Source: Brevibacillus centrosporus
Lineage (GTDB): Bacteria > Bacillota > Bacilli > Brevibacillales > Brevibacillaceae
Assembly: GCF_003710815.1 (NCBI RefSeq)
Contig: NZ_RHHP01000002.1
Span: 185,605 to 249,604, forward strand
Reading direction: 5' to 3'
Length of the DNA: 64,000 bases
Part shown: positions 35,848-45,232 of the stretch, piece by piece
Numbering within the stretch: the stretch's first letter is position 1
How the letters are laid out: every line of letters starts with the position of its first letter
The notes under the pieces: model-generated
What the model was told of the DNA's origin: nothing
Seen by the model: the letters and a program-made list of their open reading frames with translations, nothing else
The model's database searches: none
Position numbers and translations under genes: made by a program

Positions 35848-38112
35848 TTATTTTTTGATCGAGAACTGCACACGAGCATTCGTAAACTTCTTGCTCACGC
35901 TCAACAGCTTGATTTGCAGACCGATCTTTGGCAAGATTTTCCCTATTTCCGGCGCCTTTGGCATCGAATAGTCATTGCTGTCTTTAAATTCGGTAACGCC
36001 TTTTTCCGACTTGTAATCCATCGTACCGAGCTTGTAATCCAGATTCACAGGAGATGTTTTCTCTGGGCTGAATGCCGCATCGTTCAATTGGTAACGGGAT
36101 TCTGCGATTGCATCTTTATTTCCCTCATCGTTATTCCAATAGTGGAGTTTTTGATGGGAATCGACTACACCCAGCATACCGTAGCCTGGATGGTTGCTCG
36201 TATTGTTGTCTTGCGTTTTGCCATAGCGGCCATCATAGTACCAGATAACCATACCTGGATCATACGTCAGGAACGTATCGCTACGGCGGAAATATTTCAG
36301 GCCGATATCTACTCCTTCATGGGAGCGTAGCTCCACCAAGTAATAGGCATCGTACATTTTGCCTTTTCCATCGAAGTGGAGGAAGCCATCCAAGTCAAAC
36401 TTCTTGTCGCCATCCGCATCGTCATCGAACACAACCTCTCCGTCTGCTTCGACTTCAAAGTTGTCCAGATAGAAGCCGGACATTGCCAAACCGCCGTCTG
36501 TTACGTAATTGAATTCGACCTGAATCTTTTTACCGACGAAATCTTTCAGGCTGATTTCTTCTTTATCCCAACCCTTGGTTTCGTCGTCGTATGACTCGAT
36601 TCTTTCGCTCTCACCTGTGTCAGCGTCAATAACGTTCACATAGAGGTAGTCATAGCCCGTTTCAATCGATCTCCAGGAATCAAAACTCATGGAAGCATCG
36701 CTTGCCCCTGTCAAGTCAATGACTTCAGACGTCATTTTTGTGTTCAGGTTATCCCCTTCATCAGAAAAATAGGAATAGTCTCCATCTTTCGGCTGGATGG
36801 GTGGCAGCTTCTCAACCTGTGGCATGTTCAGCTTGATCACTTTTCCACCTTTGTCAATACTGCTTCCATCGATGAGCGACAAAGTTTTACTGCGCTTCTT
36901 AAGATCCTGGTAGTTAAGAACTTCCGGTTGAATCCATCTGCCGCCGTACATCTCCTGCAGCATTAATTTGGACCAAGGATCGAAGCCGGTTGGCTGGGTT
37001 TGGAACACTTCGCCTGTATGGCTGCCAGAAGACATCAATGACCATACCCCTACCGGAGAATCAAGGCCAGCTCGAGACGTGTCGTAAAGGTCTGGCAGTC
37101 CCAAATTGTGGCCATATTCATGCGCGAAAACACCTGGTGCTCCATTTTCGGGCTGAATCATATAATCATACGCTTTCAAGTCAGTACCAGGAATTTTAAT
37201 TGGCTCTTCCAACGTCCAGCGATGGGACCAAATAGCATCCTCATCTTCCAAGGTTTCTTCCCCGATCCCGGAGTGAACGAGCATCAGGTTGTCCAGCATG
37301 CCGTCCGGTTCCATCAGATCGCCATCTTCGTCCAAATCGTATGGATCACGCTGGTCGTAATCGTCTTCATGTCCAGCGATTGCATCCCCTACTGATTCCA
37401 GCGTCTCAATCACCAGTTCGCGAGGGCGCGCATCGTTACCGTTCTTGTCATTGGCACCGTAGTATTCCTTGTCATTCTCTGCAGTAAGCCATGGCGTTAC
37501 GACTCCATCAACAGTCCAGGTATTTCCGGACTGTTCGTAATAGTATTTCGCCATTGTCGTCATTTTCGTGCCTTCAGGTGTTTCATAGCCTTTGCGGTCA
37601 AAGAGCATCTTCTCGTAATGCTCTGGGTTGAAATCCTTTGTCCACAAGGTGTCGCTCTTCTTCTCCAAACTGTTATGTTCCAGGTCAGAGAACTCTACGA
37701 GTGCAATTACTAGATTATCCGTATGTACCCCTCTGGAAGCTCGTACTTGATTGTCATCCTTCACCTTGGTAACTTTATTGGCTGCTTTTGAAACGGCTGC
37801 CAGCTGAGACTTGCTCGCTTTTTTTCCGAAGGAGCTGGACTCATCGATCCCATGTGGAACTTTTTTGCTGCGCAGAAACTTCTCGACCGCCTTGTCGATT
37901 TCCTCTGGATCTGCGTCCTCGTCGATCTCCCCTTGCTCCACCAACGCTTGAATCAACTTATCCATGTTGACCGTTGCCAAGTCCATTTCAAGCGGGGGCT
38001 TGTCCTTTGACTTGGCCATACCTACTGCCGGAAACGCTACAAAGCTGCTGAAAACCAAGGAAGAAGAAAATAAGATGGATAAAAACTTCTTGCCACTCTT
38101 CACTGCGTTCAC
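35848..38112 (-). CDS. inhA: Immune inhibitor A-type secreted metalloprotease (M6)
   Basis: This 754-aa protein has a signal peptide (about residues 1-33, SILFSSSLVFSSFVAFPAVGMA). A propeptide with an acidic stretch follows (EDADPEEIDKAVEKFL, about 60-85). The catalytic domain contains the zinc motif HEYGHNLGLPD at 331-341. C-terminal domains include calcium-type DxDGD segments (DLDEDGDLMEPDG before the active site, DDDADGDKKFDLDG near 570) and a MAM-like beta-sandwich. Length is near the 790-800 residues of B. thuringiensis InhA. It is a single-gene unit. Such proteases degrade host defence peptides and exosporium proteins. Confidence 0.93.
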   Translation of the reverse strand: MNAVKSGKKFLSILFSSSLVFSSFVAFPAVGMAKSKDKPPLEMDLATVNMDKLIQALVEQGEIDEDADPEEIDKAVEKFLRSKKVPHGIDESSSFGKKASKSQLAAVSKAANKVTKVKDDNQVRASRGVHTDNLVIALVEFSDLEHNSLEKKSDTLWTKDFNPEHYEKMLFDRKGYETPEGTKMTTMAKYYYEQSGNTWTVDGVVTPWLTAENDKEYYGANDKNGNDARPRELVIETLESVGDAIAGHEDDYDQRDPYDLDEDGDLMEPDGMLDNLMLVHSGIGEETLEDEDAIWSHRWTLEEPIKIPGTDLKAYDYMIQPENGAPGVFAHEYGHNLGLPDLYDTSRAGLDSPVGVWSLMSSGSHTGEVFQTQPTGFDPWSKLMLQEMYGGRWIQPEVLNYQDLKKRSKTLSLIDGSSIDKGGKVIKLNMPQVEKLPPIQPKDGDYSYFSDEGDNLNTKMTSEVIDLTGASDASMSFDSWRSIETGYDYLYVNVIDADTGESERIESYDDETKGWDKEEISLKDFVGKKIQVEFNYVTDGGLAMSGFYLDNFEVEADGEVVFDDDADGDKKFDLDGFLHFDGKGKMYDAYYLVELRSHEGVDIGLKYFRRSDTFLTYDPGMVIWYYDGRYGKTQDNNTSNHPGYGMLGVVDSHQKLHYWNNDEGNKDAIAESRYQLNDAAFSPEKTSPVNLDYKLGTMDYKSEKGVTEFKDSNDYSMPKAPEIGKILPKIGLQIKLLSVSKKFTNARVQFSIKK

Positions 38113-38355
38113 CCTCTTCTATCTCTCGTGATTGGCCGGAAAACCGATTACCCCCCAGTTCCGACACAAGTCAATTATGACACGCAGACCGTTTTTTACC
38201 AATTTTAATTATTCGACAAATATATCATGTTTGATCAAAAGAGTTTATTCCACAAAAAGGAAACCCTCCGATAGTCCTAGCTTGATTCCCTCGAAAAAAG
38301 TCGTAAAAGCTCGAAATATCCATCCGATCGAACTAGCATATTCATGATGGTAGCA

Positions 38356-39293
38356 TCATAAACGAAGCGGCGAATGCACCGTGAATTTTGTCACACCCTC
38401 GCTTGACACGGCCTCAATCCTACCACCGTGCTTCTTCACCACCGACTGCACAATACACAGACCCGCTCCACGCGCCCTTCCTCCGACGGAGTGCTTCGTC
38501 GAATACCCAAAGTCGAAAAGCTTGTCCATTTGTTCTCGCAGTATTTCGGGGCCAGAATTCTCGATCGCAGCTCGTCTTGATATGTCCTCTCTGCATCCCC
38601 AACAGCCGCTTTCAGTTCCCGCTGATACCAACGCTGCAGCCCAAGAATGACGAATACGAGCACAGCGACAAACAGTCCTTGGAAGAGGAAGAGGGGGACG
38701 CTTCTTCGAACAACATCGCTGCCGATTCCATCAACAGACAGCACATCCATATCCACCCCTACAATTCCTAGAAGCTGGCCGCTTTCCCCCAAGAGAGGTG
38801 CCCCTGCCGATAGGTATTTGCCGTGTATTGGATCCGAAATAACATCGGAGTAGTAAGTTTGACCGCTCACGATCATCTGGATTTGCTCTGCGTTAATATA
38901 GCAGGGCTCTCCGATTTGCATCGTGTAATCCGAGTCTGGAGGAAGGGAAGCAATCATGACACGCCCCCCTTGCTGATCCGCATCAATCTTTGAGATGTAT
39001 AAAAATAGCGCTCCAAACTGCTCTCTCGCCTTTGCCAGCTCTTTCTCCAGCTGCTTATATGCCGGATTTTCTTTTACCGGGTTCTCGAGAAAGGCTTGGT
39101 AGGCCCGCGTATCCAGCTGGCTCGCGACAAAAGAAGCCGCCTTCATGCTCTGGTTGGCAATCGAAAGGCGGACGGATTGAATCGTATTGAAGTAAGAAGC
39201 GGCGATACTCACACATGTCATTACGAAGAAAAGTACAGCCGAGATGAGCATGATGAGCAGAATCCGATAGTTTTTCAAATAGGCAGTAACCAT
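38356..39293 (-). pseudogene. Sensor histidine kinase with an internal deletion
   Basis: The 5' part (39293 to about 38540) encodes a transmembrane helix, an extracytoplasmic Cache-like sensor (residues about 35-205) and a second helix (LFLFQGLFVAVLVFVILGL). It reaches ERTYQDELRS and then loses frame. In the next frame the 3' part resumes at IENSGPEILREQMDKLFDFG and contains a degenerate G2 box (RGAGLCIVQSVVKKHGG) of the ATPase domain. The phospho-His region and the N box (about 150 residues) are missing, so no kinase activity is possible. No response regulator gene is adjacent. Confidence 0.85.
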
Positions 39294-39369
39294 GTCCTTG
39301 AAACCATTGCCTTTCTTTTTGTAGTCGGCACGGTTTCCATTCTAGTCTATCGGAAATGGAAATGTCCAG

Positions 39370-39627
39370 TTAGGCCTCGGAAATCAACACCTGCTCCAGT
39401 GCATCCAAAGCCAGCCTTGCATCTGCGCCTTCTGCCGTCAAGGTAACCGTATGCCCCTTTGCGACCGCCAGTGACATGACTCCGATGATGCTTTTCCCAT
39501 TTACGTGCTTGTCTTCTTTTTTTACTCCGATTTCACTGGAAAAGGACGCCGCCAGCTTCACAAACAATGTAGCAGGGCGAGCATGCAATCCTTGCGACAG
39601 CTGAACGGTCACCTGTCTTTCATTCAC
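39370..39627 (-). CDS. HPr-family phosphocarrier, operon-dedicated copy
   Basis: This 85-aa protein keeps both regulatory sites of Bacillota HPr: the phospho-His in GLHARPATLF and the kinase-target Ser in GKSIIGVMSL. GTG 39627 is chosen because AAGGAG is eight bases upstream; GTG 39636 is too close to that site. It is the last gene of the ten-gene operon beginning at 47141. Placement of an HPr here implies that phosphoryl transfer serves this transport or regulatory system specifically. Confidence 0.88.
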   Translation of the reverse strand: MNERQVTVQLSQGLHARPATLFVKLAASFSSEIGVKKEDKHVNGKSIIGVMSLAVAKGHTVTLTAEGADARLALDALEQVLISEA

Positions 39628-39650
39628 TTGAATCACTCCTTACTTGATCA

Positions 39651-40370
39651 TTATTTGTCTACGGCAGCCAGCAGCTCTTCTACCTGCTCAAGCCGGGTCA
39701 GACCTGTTGTTTTATCCACGATCGAGGTGTAGATATGAGGGATGACCTGCTGGACGCCTGCTTCCAAGCAGACCTCGACAATCGGACGGATCGAGGTGGC
39801 ATCGATTCCCCCTGTCGGTTCAAAAACGGGAATTCCGAAACGGACGGCAGCTCTCGCCATTGCTTTGATCTCATCCAGCTTCTCCATTCCGTTTACCGGA
39901 TAAAATTTGACCGAATGCACCCCGATTTCTGCCAGCATGGCCGCAGCTGCCTCGCAGGAGAGCACTTCCCCCACCTTTTCACTTACAGGTCCCGTAGTCA
40001 CTTGCACTTTTCCTGCCTGGTTGCTTGGGGTGATCAATGCATTCACAAGCGTATGGCTGTTGCCGATTGCCTGCAAGGCGCCCAGCGTATAGCCTGCTGC
40101 GGGAAAGACCTGGTTGACATGATCGGGACTTGTTTGGATTGCCACCTGCGCTACTTTTTTCCATTGAGCTGGATCGCCTGCTCCTAATCCTACTGAAACG
40201 GGTATCCCCCCTTGCTGGTATTGCTGGACGGCTCGAACGGCCGCTTCGACGGTGGCAAATCCTTTGACCATCACTCCGATCAACACGCGGCCCTTTGCCA
40301 AGGTATTGATCTGCATTGCGTTTTCTACATCCTTTGCCAGTACATTCAAGCGTATGTTTGTTGTGCGCAC
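39651..40370 (-). CDS. dgaF: KDGP aldolase family protein (DgaF-like)
   Basis: This 239-aa TIM-barrel enzyme of the DgaF group should split 2-keto-3-deoxy-6-phosphogluconate into pyruvate and glyceraldehyde-3-phosphate. Recognisable parts are VLIGVMVKGFATVEAAV, LGAGDPAQWKKVAQ, QVTTGPVSEKVGE, VKFYPVNGMEKLDEI (candidate Schiff-base and phosphate region) and FEPTGGIDATS. The GTG 40370 start follows GAAGGAGAG. It comes directly after dgaE, as in the Salmonella dga operon. Confidence 0.88.
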   Translation of the reverse strand: MRTTNIRLNVLAKDVENAMQINTLAKGRVLIGVMVKGFATVEAAVRAVQQYQQGGIPVSVGLGAGDPAQWKKVAQVAIQTSPDHVNQVFPAAGYTLGALQAIGNSHTLVNALITPSNQAGKVQVTTGPVSEKVGEVLSCEAAAAMLAEIGVHSVKFYPVNGMEKLDEIKAMARAAVRFGIPVFEPTGGIDATSIRPIVEVCLEAGVQQVIPHIYTSIVDKTTGLTRLEQVEELLAAVDK

Positions 40371-40375
40371 GCGGA

Positions 40376-41491
40376 CTACTCTCCTTCTTTTCGTTTTTCC
40401 AGCAGCTCTTTCATCCGAGCGGCAATGATTTTCTCCTGCCCTGCATGAAACGGCCGAGGATCAAAGGCGAACACGCCTGTATTAATAGCGTGGTTGCGCG
40501 TGAATATGGCCGGGTCGCCCTGCTCCAGCAAGCGAACCAGCTCCTGTGCTGTCCTCCCCGTCACTTGTTCGTCCATGCGTACCTGCACGCGGTAGATAGC
40601 TCTGCCTGCTTCGTCCTGGACGATGTTTGCTGTCACGCCAGCGATGCTGCCCAGCTCCCCTGCCAGCCACTCTACCCGTGTGCGCTGCCATGATGCGTCC
40701 TGATTCTCCGGGTCGTACTGCTGCAAAGCTGTCAGTAGGCCTACGATCGCCTCTTTCCCGACCTTCATTGCCCGGCCAATCCCTTTATACTGAGCGCGGC
40801 AGGCTGCAATCAAAGGCGCTCGACCTGCAATAAATCCAGAGGTCGGCCCGCCGATCGCCTTTCCTCCACTGTAAATGACCAGATCCGCTCCCTTGACTAG
40901 ATAACCTCGCAGATCCTCCTCCGCTGCAGCGTCGACAATGACAGGTATCCCTTGCTCGCGGCCTATCCGGATCATCGTCTCAAGCGACTGCATCCCCTTT
41001 TGGATGGCATGATGGGACTTGACGTAGATCAGTGCTGCCGTCTGTTCATCGATGGCCTCGCGCAGATGAGCTTCCTCAACATGATTGGCACTTCCAGCTT
41101 CTACTGCTCTGCCACCGCCCAGTGCAATCATTTGCTGAACCGGCGCACCGAAATGGACGGCGTGTCCTTTTTGGATCACGATCTTGTTTTTCAAGCCTTC
41201 CGAGCAAGGCAGTTTTTCGATCAAGCTCAAATGCGTGCCCGTGATCACCGCTGCTACACTGATGGCGATACCCGCCGCTGCCCCCGAGGTCGGACAACCA
41301 TCCTCCGCCCCAGTAGCCGCTGCGATGTGCTGGCCAGCCGCGAGCATCAGCTCACTCATTTCTACATAATCCATGGCGGCATCGCCCATCGCTTGTGCGA
41401 CAGAAGGAGCGACGGCACTTGCACCCAGCGCCGTCATTTTCCCGCTCGCATTGATCACCTGCTTTAGTCCCAGCTTTTGATAAATGCCCAT
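40376..41491 (-). CDS. dgaE: DgaE-family PLP-dependent ammonia lyase
   Basis: This 371-aa fold-type I PLP enzyme has VINASGKMTALG near the start, CPTSGAAAGIAISVAAVI, the IPVIVDAAAEEDLRG aspartate and YSGGKAIGGPTSGF with the PLP lysine. DgaE converts D-glucosaminate-6-phosphate to 2-keto-3-deoxy-6-phosphogluconate and ammonia. The frame is open to 41524, but ATG 41491 has GGAAGGA ten bases upstream and the usual family N-terminus (GIYQKLGLKQVINASG). It is followed at six bases by dgaF. Confidence 0.88.
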   Translation of the reverse strand: MGIYQKLGLKQVINASGKMTALGASAVAPSVAQAMGDAAMDYVEMSELMLAAGQHIAAATGAEDGCPTSGAAAGIAISVAAVITGTHLSLIEKLPCSEGLKNKIVIQKGHAVHFGAPVQQMIALGGGRAVEAGSANHVEEAHLREAIDEQTAALIYVKSHHAIQKGMQSLETMIRIGREQGIPVIVDAAAEEDLRGYLVKGADLVIYSGGKAIGGPTSGFIAGRAPLIAACRAQYKGIGRAMKVGKEAIVGLLTALQQYDPENQDASWQRTRVEWLAGELGSIAGVTANIVQDEAGRAIYRVQVRMDEQVTGRTAQELVRLLEQGDPAIFTRNHAINTGVFAFDPRPFHAGQEKIIAARMKELLEKRKEGE

Positions 41492-41520
41492 TCGGTGTCC
41501 ATCCTTCCCGTTGATCGTAC

Positions 41521-42171
41521 TCATTGTGTCGGTATGGGGAAAATCGCGCCGAGGATCATCGCACCGATAATCGCTCCACCCGCAATCGGTTTATTGTAAT
41601 AGTAGAAAATCGCCGCTCCCGCCGTCGCACCCAGTCCTACGGGAATGGAAGCCATGATCGCCGAAATCACGATCAGAGGTCCCAGATAACGTCCCGCAGC
41701 ATTTCCCGCTCCCATCATGACATCCGCACCAAATGTGGAGTTGGCCGCATTGATCGTATACTTGCGAATCAAAATGATGATGGAACCAATGACGAAGCCG
41801 AGCAATGCCCCTGTCACCAACGCCAATGGGAAGGAAGTCAGGGGAGCCGTAAAGCCTGCACCCAGCATAAGGGCAGGAACGCCGATCCCGATCCCCGTCT
41901 GCAGGGAGCCCCCGATGTCAAGAATCCCGACCAACGGCCCCTCTAAAATTCGCGCGAACAGGAAGCTTGCTCCGAACGCAGCAGCTGCGCCGTATCCTCC
42001 TCCCTTGATCCCTGCTTCCAGCATCGCGACGATCGCGATATCATTGAAAGCCCCGATATGATACACGTAGTAGAGATGAGTACCGGCAAAAATTCCTGAA
42101 GCCAAGCACGCGACAAAGAGAGGAAACGCCCATTCGGAATACCAAAATCCTTTTGCTGTAAGTTCACCCAT
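41521..42171 (-). CDS. DUF4311 integral membrane protein
   Basis: This 216-aa protein has about six hydrophobic segments with many Gly/Ala motifs (GGGYGAAAAFGASFLFARI, GIGIGVPALMLGAGF, SIPVGLGATAGAAIFYYY). It begins with a short cytosolic part before the first helix (WAFPLFVACLASGIFAG). It belongs to DUF4311 by overall pattern and always appears with DUF4310, DUF4312 and SFCGS proteins. Its start overlaps the DUF4310 stop by one base. A channel or permease role is inferred; none is established. Confidence 0.82.
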   Translation of the reverse strand: MGELTAKGFWYSEWAFPLFVACLASGIFAGTHLYYVYHIGAFNDIAIVAMLEAGIKGGGYGAAAAFGASFLFARILEGPLVGILDIGGSLQTGIGIGVPALMLGAGFTAPLTSFPLALVTGALLGFVIGSIIILIRKYTINAANSTFGADVMMGAGNAAGRYLGPLIVISAIMASIPVGLGATAGAAIFYYYNKPIAGGAIIGAMILGAIFPIPTQ

Positions 42172-42959
42172 TACTTTTTCACCGCCGATCCAAACGTTTC
42201 GTGAAGCTGTACCAGCCAGTCAGGAATTTCTACATGCATGCTCTTCAGGAGGGCGACATCAAAGGCACGGAAGAAACCGCTCAGTACAAACAGCAGGATC
42301 ACGGCAACCAGCATCGTCTTCGTGATTTTGTTCCAGCCGCTGTCGTCCAAGCCTTTTCCGATCAAGATCCCCAAAACGATCCCCGGAACAGCGTTGCCCA
42401 TGACCAGATGCGACATACCGCCCAGGACAGTTCCCCATATCCCTGTCCGCTTGCCCGCATCCATAGCCGCCATCCAGAATACGATCGGCATGATCGGATT
42501 GATCAGCCAGTTCGCGGCTGGCACCAGCACTTTTGTCGCCACGAGCTGCATCGATTCGGGAATCGCCGTCGCCGTGGAATTCAGGAGAGTCACCACAACT
42601 ACCCCTACAGCCGCTCCTGCGATCGCCATCCGCTTTGGATTGTGCAAAGTCTCTTCGACATTCTTGTTTTTCCACAGCAGGATTGCCGCCGCCCAGTTCG
42701 GAATGACACGATGGTCCACATCCTGTGTCAAAGCACCGGCACCAACGACGGATGCCCAGGAGTTGAACAAAAAGCCCAGTCCGAACGAAAAGTGGGATAT
42801 CGGATCGCCCGCACACGCATTAAGCTCACCGAATGTCCGGAACGCCCCCATCCCCTGGACATTGGGCGCATGAAACATCCTCGCCGCCCCTGCCCCAACA
42901 CCGAAGCCGACCAACGCTCCGATGACGATGGACTTCAAAATGATCATCAAAGTTACCAT
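42171..42959 (-). CDS. DUF4310 integral membrane protein
   Basis: This 262-aa polytopic protein opens with a hydrophobic Gly-rich helix (IVIGALVGFGVGAGAARMF), then a conserved polar loop (FGELNACAGDPISHFSFGLGF and ALTQDVDHRVIPNW) and four or more further helices, with MDAGKRTGIWG between them. The cytosolic tail is short. With DUF4311 it would form the membrane part of the proposed transporter. The polar loop with Asp and His residues inside a membrane protein is a candidate substrate site. Confidence 0.82.
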   Translation of the reverse strand: MVTLMIILKSIVIGALVGFGVGAGAARMFHAPNVQGMGAFRTFGELNACAGDPISHFSFGLGFLFNSWASVVGAGALTQDVDHRVIPNWAAAILLWKNKNVEETLHNPKRMAIAGAAVGVVVVTLLNSTATAIPESMQLVATKVLVPAANWLINPIMPIVFWMAAMDAGKRTGIWGTVLGGMSHLVMGNAVPGIVLGILIGKGLDDSGWNKITKTMLVAVILLFVLSGFFRAFDVALLKSMHVEIPDWLVQLHETFGSAVKK

Positions 42960-42980
42960 GAACCTTCCCCCTGTTTGTTT

Positions 42981-43319
42981 CTATCGCTGACGAACGAGCT
43001 GCCAGGCATCTGCAGTCTGCTCGGTCTGCTGATGAAACGAAATGTTTTCTACTTGCACGACGCCGAGCCTCACCTGCATATCGACTGTGATGTCATATCG
43101 CGTCCGTTTCCGTGGGAAGAACAAGCCGAACAGCCGCTCCTGGCGAACGGTCTCCGTGGCCGAAATCACCTCTAGACCAATCGGTTCGATCCGCACGACC
43201 AAATCGTTTGTCTGTCTCGCCACCACGTGCTTGATCTGGGAAAATATCTTGTTGAAGGCCCCTTCTTTCGTATCGGCGCTTCCGGATAATCGCAAGGTCT
43301 GTGTCGTTTCCTTATACAT
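42981..43319 (-). CDS. DUF4312 family protein
   Basis: This 112-aa soluble protein starts ATG with KETTQTLRLSGSADTKEGAF. It is predicted to alternate strands and helices (a ferredoxin-like or dodecin-like size) and has the basic run PRKRTRYDITV. It has no His or Cys in an obviously conserved phosphorylation context. It lies three bases after the SFCGS gene and 21 bases before DUF4310. The function is unknown. Confidence 0.8.
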   Translation of the reverse strand: MYKETTQTLRLSGSADTKEGAFNKIFSQIKHVVARQTNDLVVRIEPIGLEVISATETVRQERLFGLFFPRKRTRYDITVDMQVRLGVVQVENISFHQQTEQTADAWQLVRQR

Positions 43320-43322
43320 GCG

Positions 43323-43685
43323 CTACCTCCCTCCCAGCTTGACGAATTCTTCCACCATGCGCCTGCCCAGCTCCTCGGTGTCCATAAAGCCAAAGCCAAT
43401 CACTTTTTTACCGCTGCGCAAGGCGGTGATACCCGCATCGATTGAACGCAGTCCGTACTCGACAGGAAAGCCGTACTTGGTCTTGGCTGTGAGCGCTCCT
43501 GCCCCTCCGCTCCCGCAAAACGACAGCCCGAGGTCTGCTCCCTCCCGTACCATCACGTCCCCTACCTTCATATCTGCTCCAACACCTGGTATAATGATGG
43601 CCGTCCCGCCAGCGGCTTCAATACCTCTGGCAATGTTTTGCCCTTTTCCCAGACGATCCCCAATCACGATCTTTACTTTGGACAT
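43323..43685 (-). CDS. SFCGS-family glycine-rich protein
   Basis: This 120-aa protein has an N-terminal KIVIGDRLGKGQNIARGIEA segment, TAIIIPGVGADMKVGDVM, and the name-giving LSFCGSGGAGALTAKTKYG. The strand-loop-helix order and a single exposed Cys followed by Gly/Ser look like the phosphocysteine loop of PTS EIIB proteins. Whether the Cys is phosphorylated is inference. The start is ATG 43685. Genes on either side are within 30 bases. Confidence 0.82.
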   Translation of the reverse strand: MSKVKIVIGDRLGKGQNIARGIEAAGGTAIIIPGVGADMKVGDVMVREGADLGLSFCGSGGAGALTAKTKYGFPVEYGLRSIDAGITALRSGKKVIGFGFMDTEELGRRMVEEFVKLGGR

Positions 43686-43715
43686 GTGTAGACACCCTCT
43701 CTTTCCTAGCCGTTT

Positions 43716-44090
43716 TCACTGCGATGGATCTGTCTGCATGACACGAATGGCCTCAAAATGTACAGCAAGTAAAAAGGCTTCTGTTTCATCCACTTGCCAG
43801 GCTTCGCCCACAGATACCAGTACCCGGCGTGAGAGCGCGACCATGTCCGGATGGATTTCTGCGAACAGCTCCGCTTCAATTACGGGCAGCCTTTCCTTGT
43901 TTTTCATGCGGCGTACAAACCCGAGAACATGAGCACCGATGGCTAGCCACCTGTCTTTTGGAATGCAGATGCCCACTCGCAGGGTTTCTCCTTCGATCCT
44001 TTGAAGAATCGCCTTACATTCAGAAATTTCAGATATATTTTCTGATTTTGATTCTGTCAACTCTTTGAGGATGTCATCCATCATTTGCAT
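43716..44090 (-). CDS. Stand-alone PRD-domain protein
   Basis: This 124-aa protein is a single PTS-regulation-like domain: IGAHVLGFVRRMKNKE and DETEAFLLAVHFEAIR carry the two His-containing helices. It has no DNA- or RNA-binding part. It overlaps the end of the deacetylase gene by ten bases. It could be a phosphorylation sensor that pairs with the large regulator at 45162, or a subunit of the transporter. Confidence 0.78.
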   Translation of the reverse strand: MQMMDDILKELTESKSENISEISECKAILQRIEGETLRVGICIPKDRWLAIGAHVLGFVRRMKNKERLPVIEAELFAEIHPDMVALSRRVLVSVGEAWQVDETEAFLLAVHFEAIRVMQTDPSQ

Positions 44091-45232
44091 GTCAGTACCT
44101 TTCCTGAAGTAATCACTTGATGAGCTACCAGTCGTTCACTTGTCTCGATGGTTTCCTTTTCACAATCCGTTAATCGTGTCGGCTCTTTTCGCAGTTGCAG
44201 GATCGTAACGTCTGCACAGGCCCCTGGCTTCAGTGTCCCGATCTCGTTTTCCATTCCGAGGATGCGCGCTGGTGCGCTGGTGCACGCGGCGACGATCGCT
44301 TCGAGCGGATAGCCATTTGCGAGAAACTTGGTGAGCGTATGCGTCAGGCTGTGCACGGGACCATCCAAATTTCGCCGATGCACGTCTGTGCTGATCACAT
44401 GAGGGGCGACTCCTTTTTCCTGCGCGAGACGTAATGTGCGAAAGCTGAAGCTGGACTCCCCATGCCCGATGTCGAACAAAACACCGCGATCCAGTGCATC
44501 CTGCGCCTCCGCAATCAGCTCCCCTCCCTCGTCAAACATCCCCCCCGCTTTTCCGTGAAAAGCATGCGTGACCACATCCCCTCGATCCAGCAATGCCAGA
44601 ACTTCCGCCAGTCTGGGTGGAGCGTTGCCAATATGAACCATCATGGGGACACCGGCCTCCCTCGCCGCCTCCTTGGCTACATGCAAGGGTCGAATGCCAT
44701 TGTGCTTGACTACCGAGCTGCTCATGCGGGCCTTGATTCCCCGAAGGAGCGGCTGCTCGCGGATGAGCGCGGCAGCCTCGCGTGGAGTCAGGCGGGACAT
44801 ATCCCCTAGCTCTCCTCCCCCTTTGCACAAGCCGTCGCCGGATATATTCAGAAATGCGAGAATTCGTGTGACAGAAGGACGTACGGCTTCTTCGAGAAAA
44901 GCATCAAAGGCCCCTATCCCTGTGCTCCCTGCGTCGACGACAGTAGTGACTCCCTGCTCCACTCCTACCCGATCAGCTTCCACACCGAGGAAGGTTTGCG
45001 TCGGGAACACATGCGCATGAAGGTCGATCAGACCAGGCGTGACCAGGCAGCCTTCCGCGTTGATTGTCTCGTTTGCTTCGATTGGGTAGGGAAGGGGCTG
45101 TTTTTCCCCTGCCTGCTGCTTTTCATACAAGCCCACAACTCTGCCTTCCCGTATAGCAAGATCATAAAGCCCGTTCAGGCTCTGGGAGGGATCGATGACT
45201 CGCCCACCCTGTACCAGCAGATCCACTTTCAC
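44081..45232 (-). CDS. Amidohydrolase/deacetylase family metallohydrolase
   Basis: This 383-aa dihydroorotase-like protein has GLIDLHAHVF (HxH metal site), VDAGSTGIGAF, KARMSSSVV (lysine to be carboxylated), VHIGNAP and VTHAFHG (His ligands), and VISTDVHRRN (Asp). Related enzymes remove N-acetyl or similar groups. With DgaE/DgaF next, deacylation of an N-acyl aminosugar acid is a reasonable inference. GTG 45232 follows AAAGGGG by ten bases. It overlaps the regulator gene by 71 bases. Confidence 0.85.
   Translation of the reverse strand: MKVDLLVQGGRVIDPSQSLNGLYDLAIREGRVVGLYEKQQAGEKQPLPYPIEANETINAEGCLVTPGLIDLHAHVFPTQTFLGVEADRVGVEQGVTTVVDAGSTGIGAFDAFLEEAVRPSVTRILAFLNISGDGLCKGGGELGDMSRLTPREAAALIREQPLLRGIKARMSSSVVKHNGIRPLHVAKEAAREAGVPMMVHIGNAPPRLAEVLALLDRGDVVTHAFHGKAGGMFDEGGELIAEAQDALDRGVLFDIGHGESSFSFRTLRLAQEKGVAPHVISTDVHRRNLDGPVHSLTHTLTKFLANGYPLEAIVAACTSAPARILGMENEIGTLKPGACADVTILQLRKEPTRLTDCEKETIETSERLVAHQVITSGKVLTCK

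Noticed and set aside
42201..43175. 324-codon frame antisense to DUF4310 and DUF4312
   Set aside because: It spans two real genes and their intergenic gap and has a low-complexity His/Arg/Pro composition.
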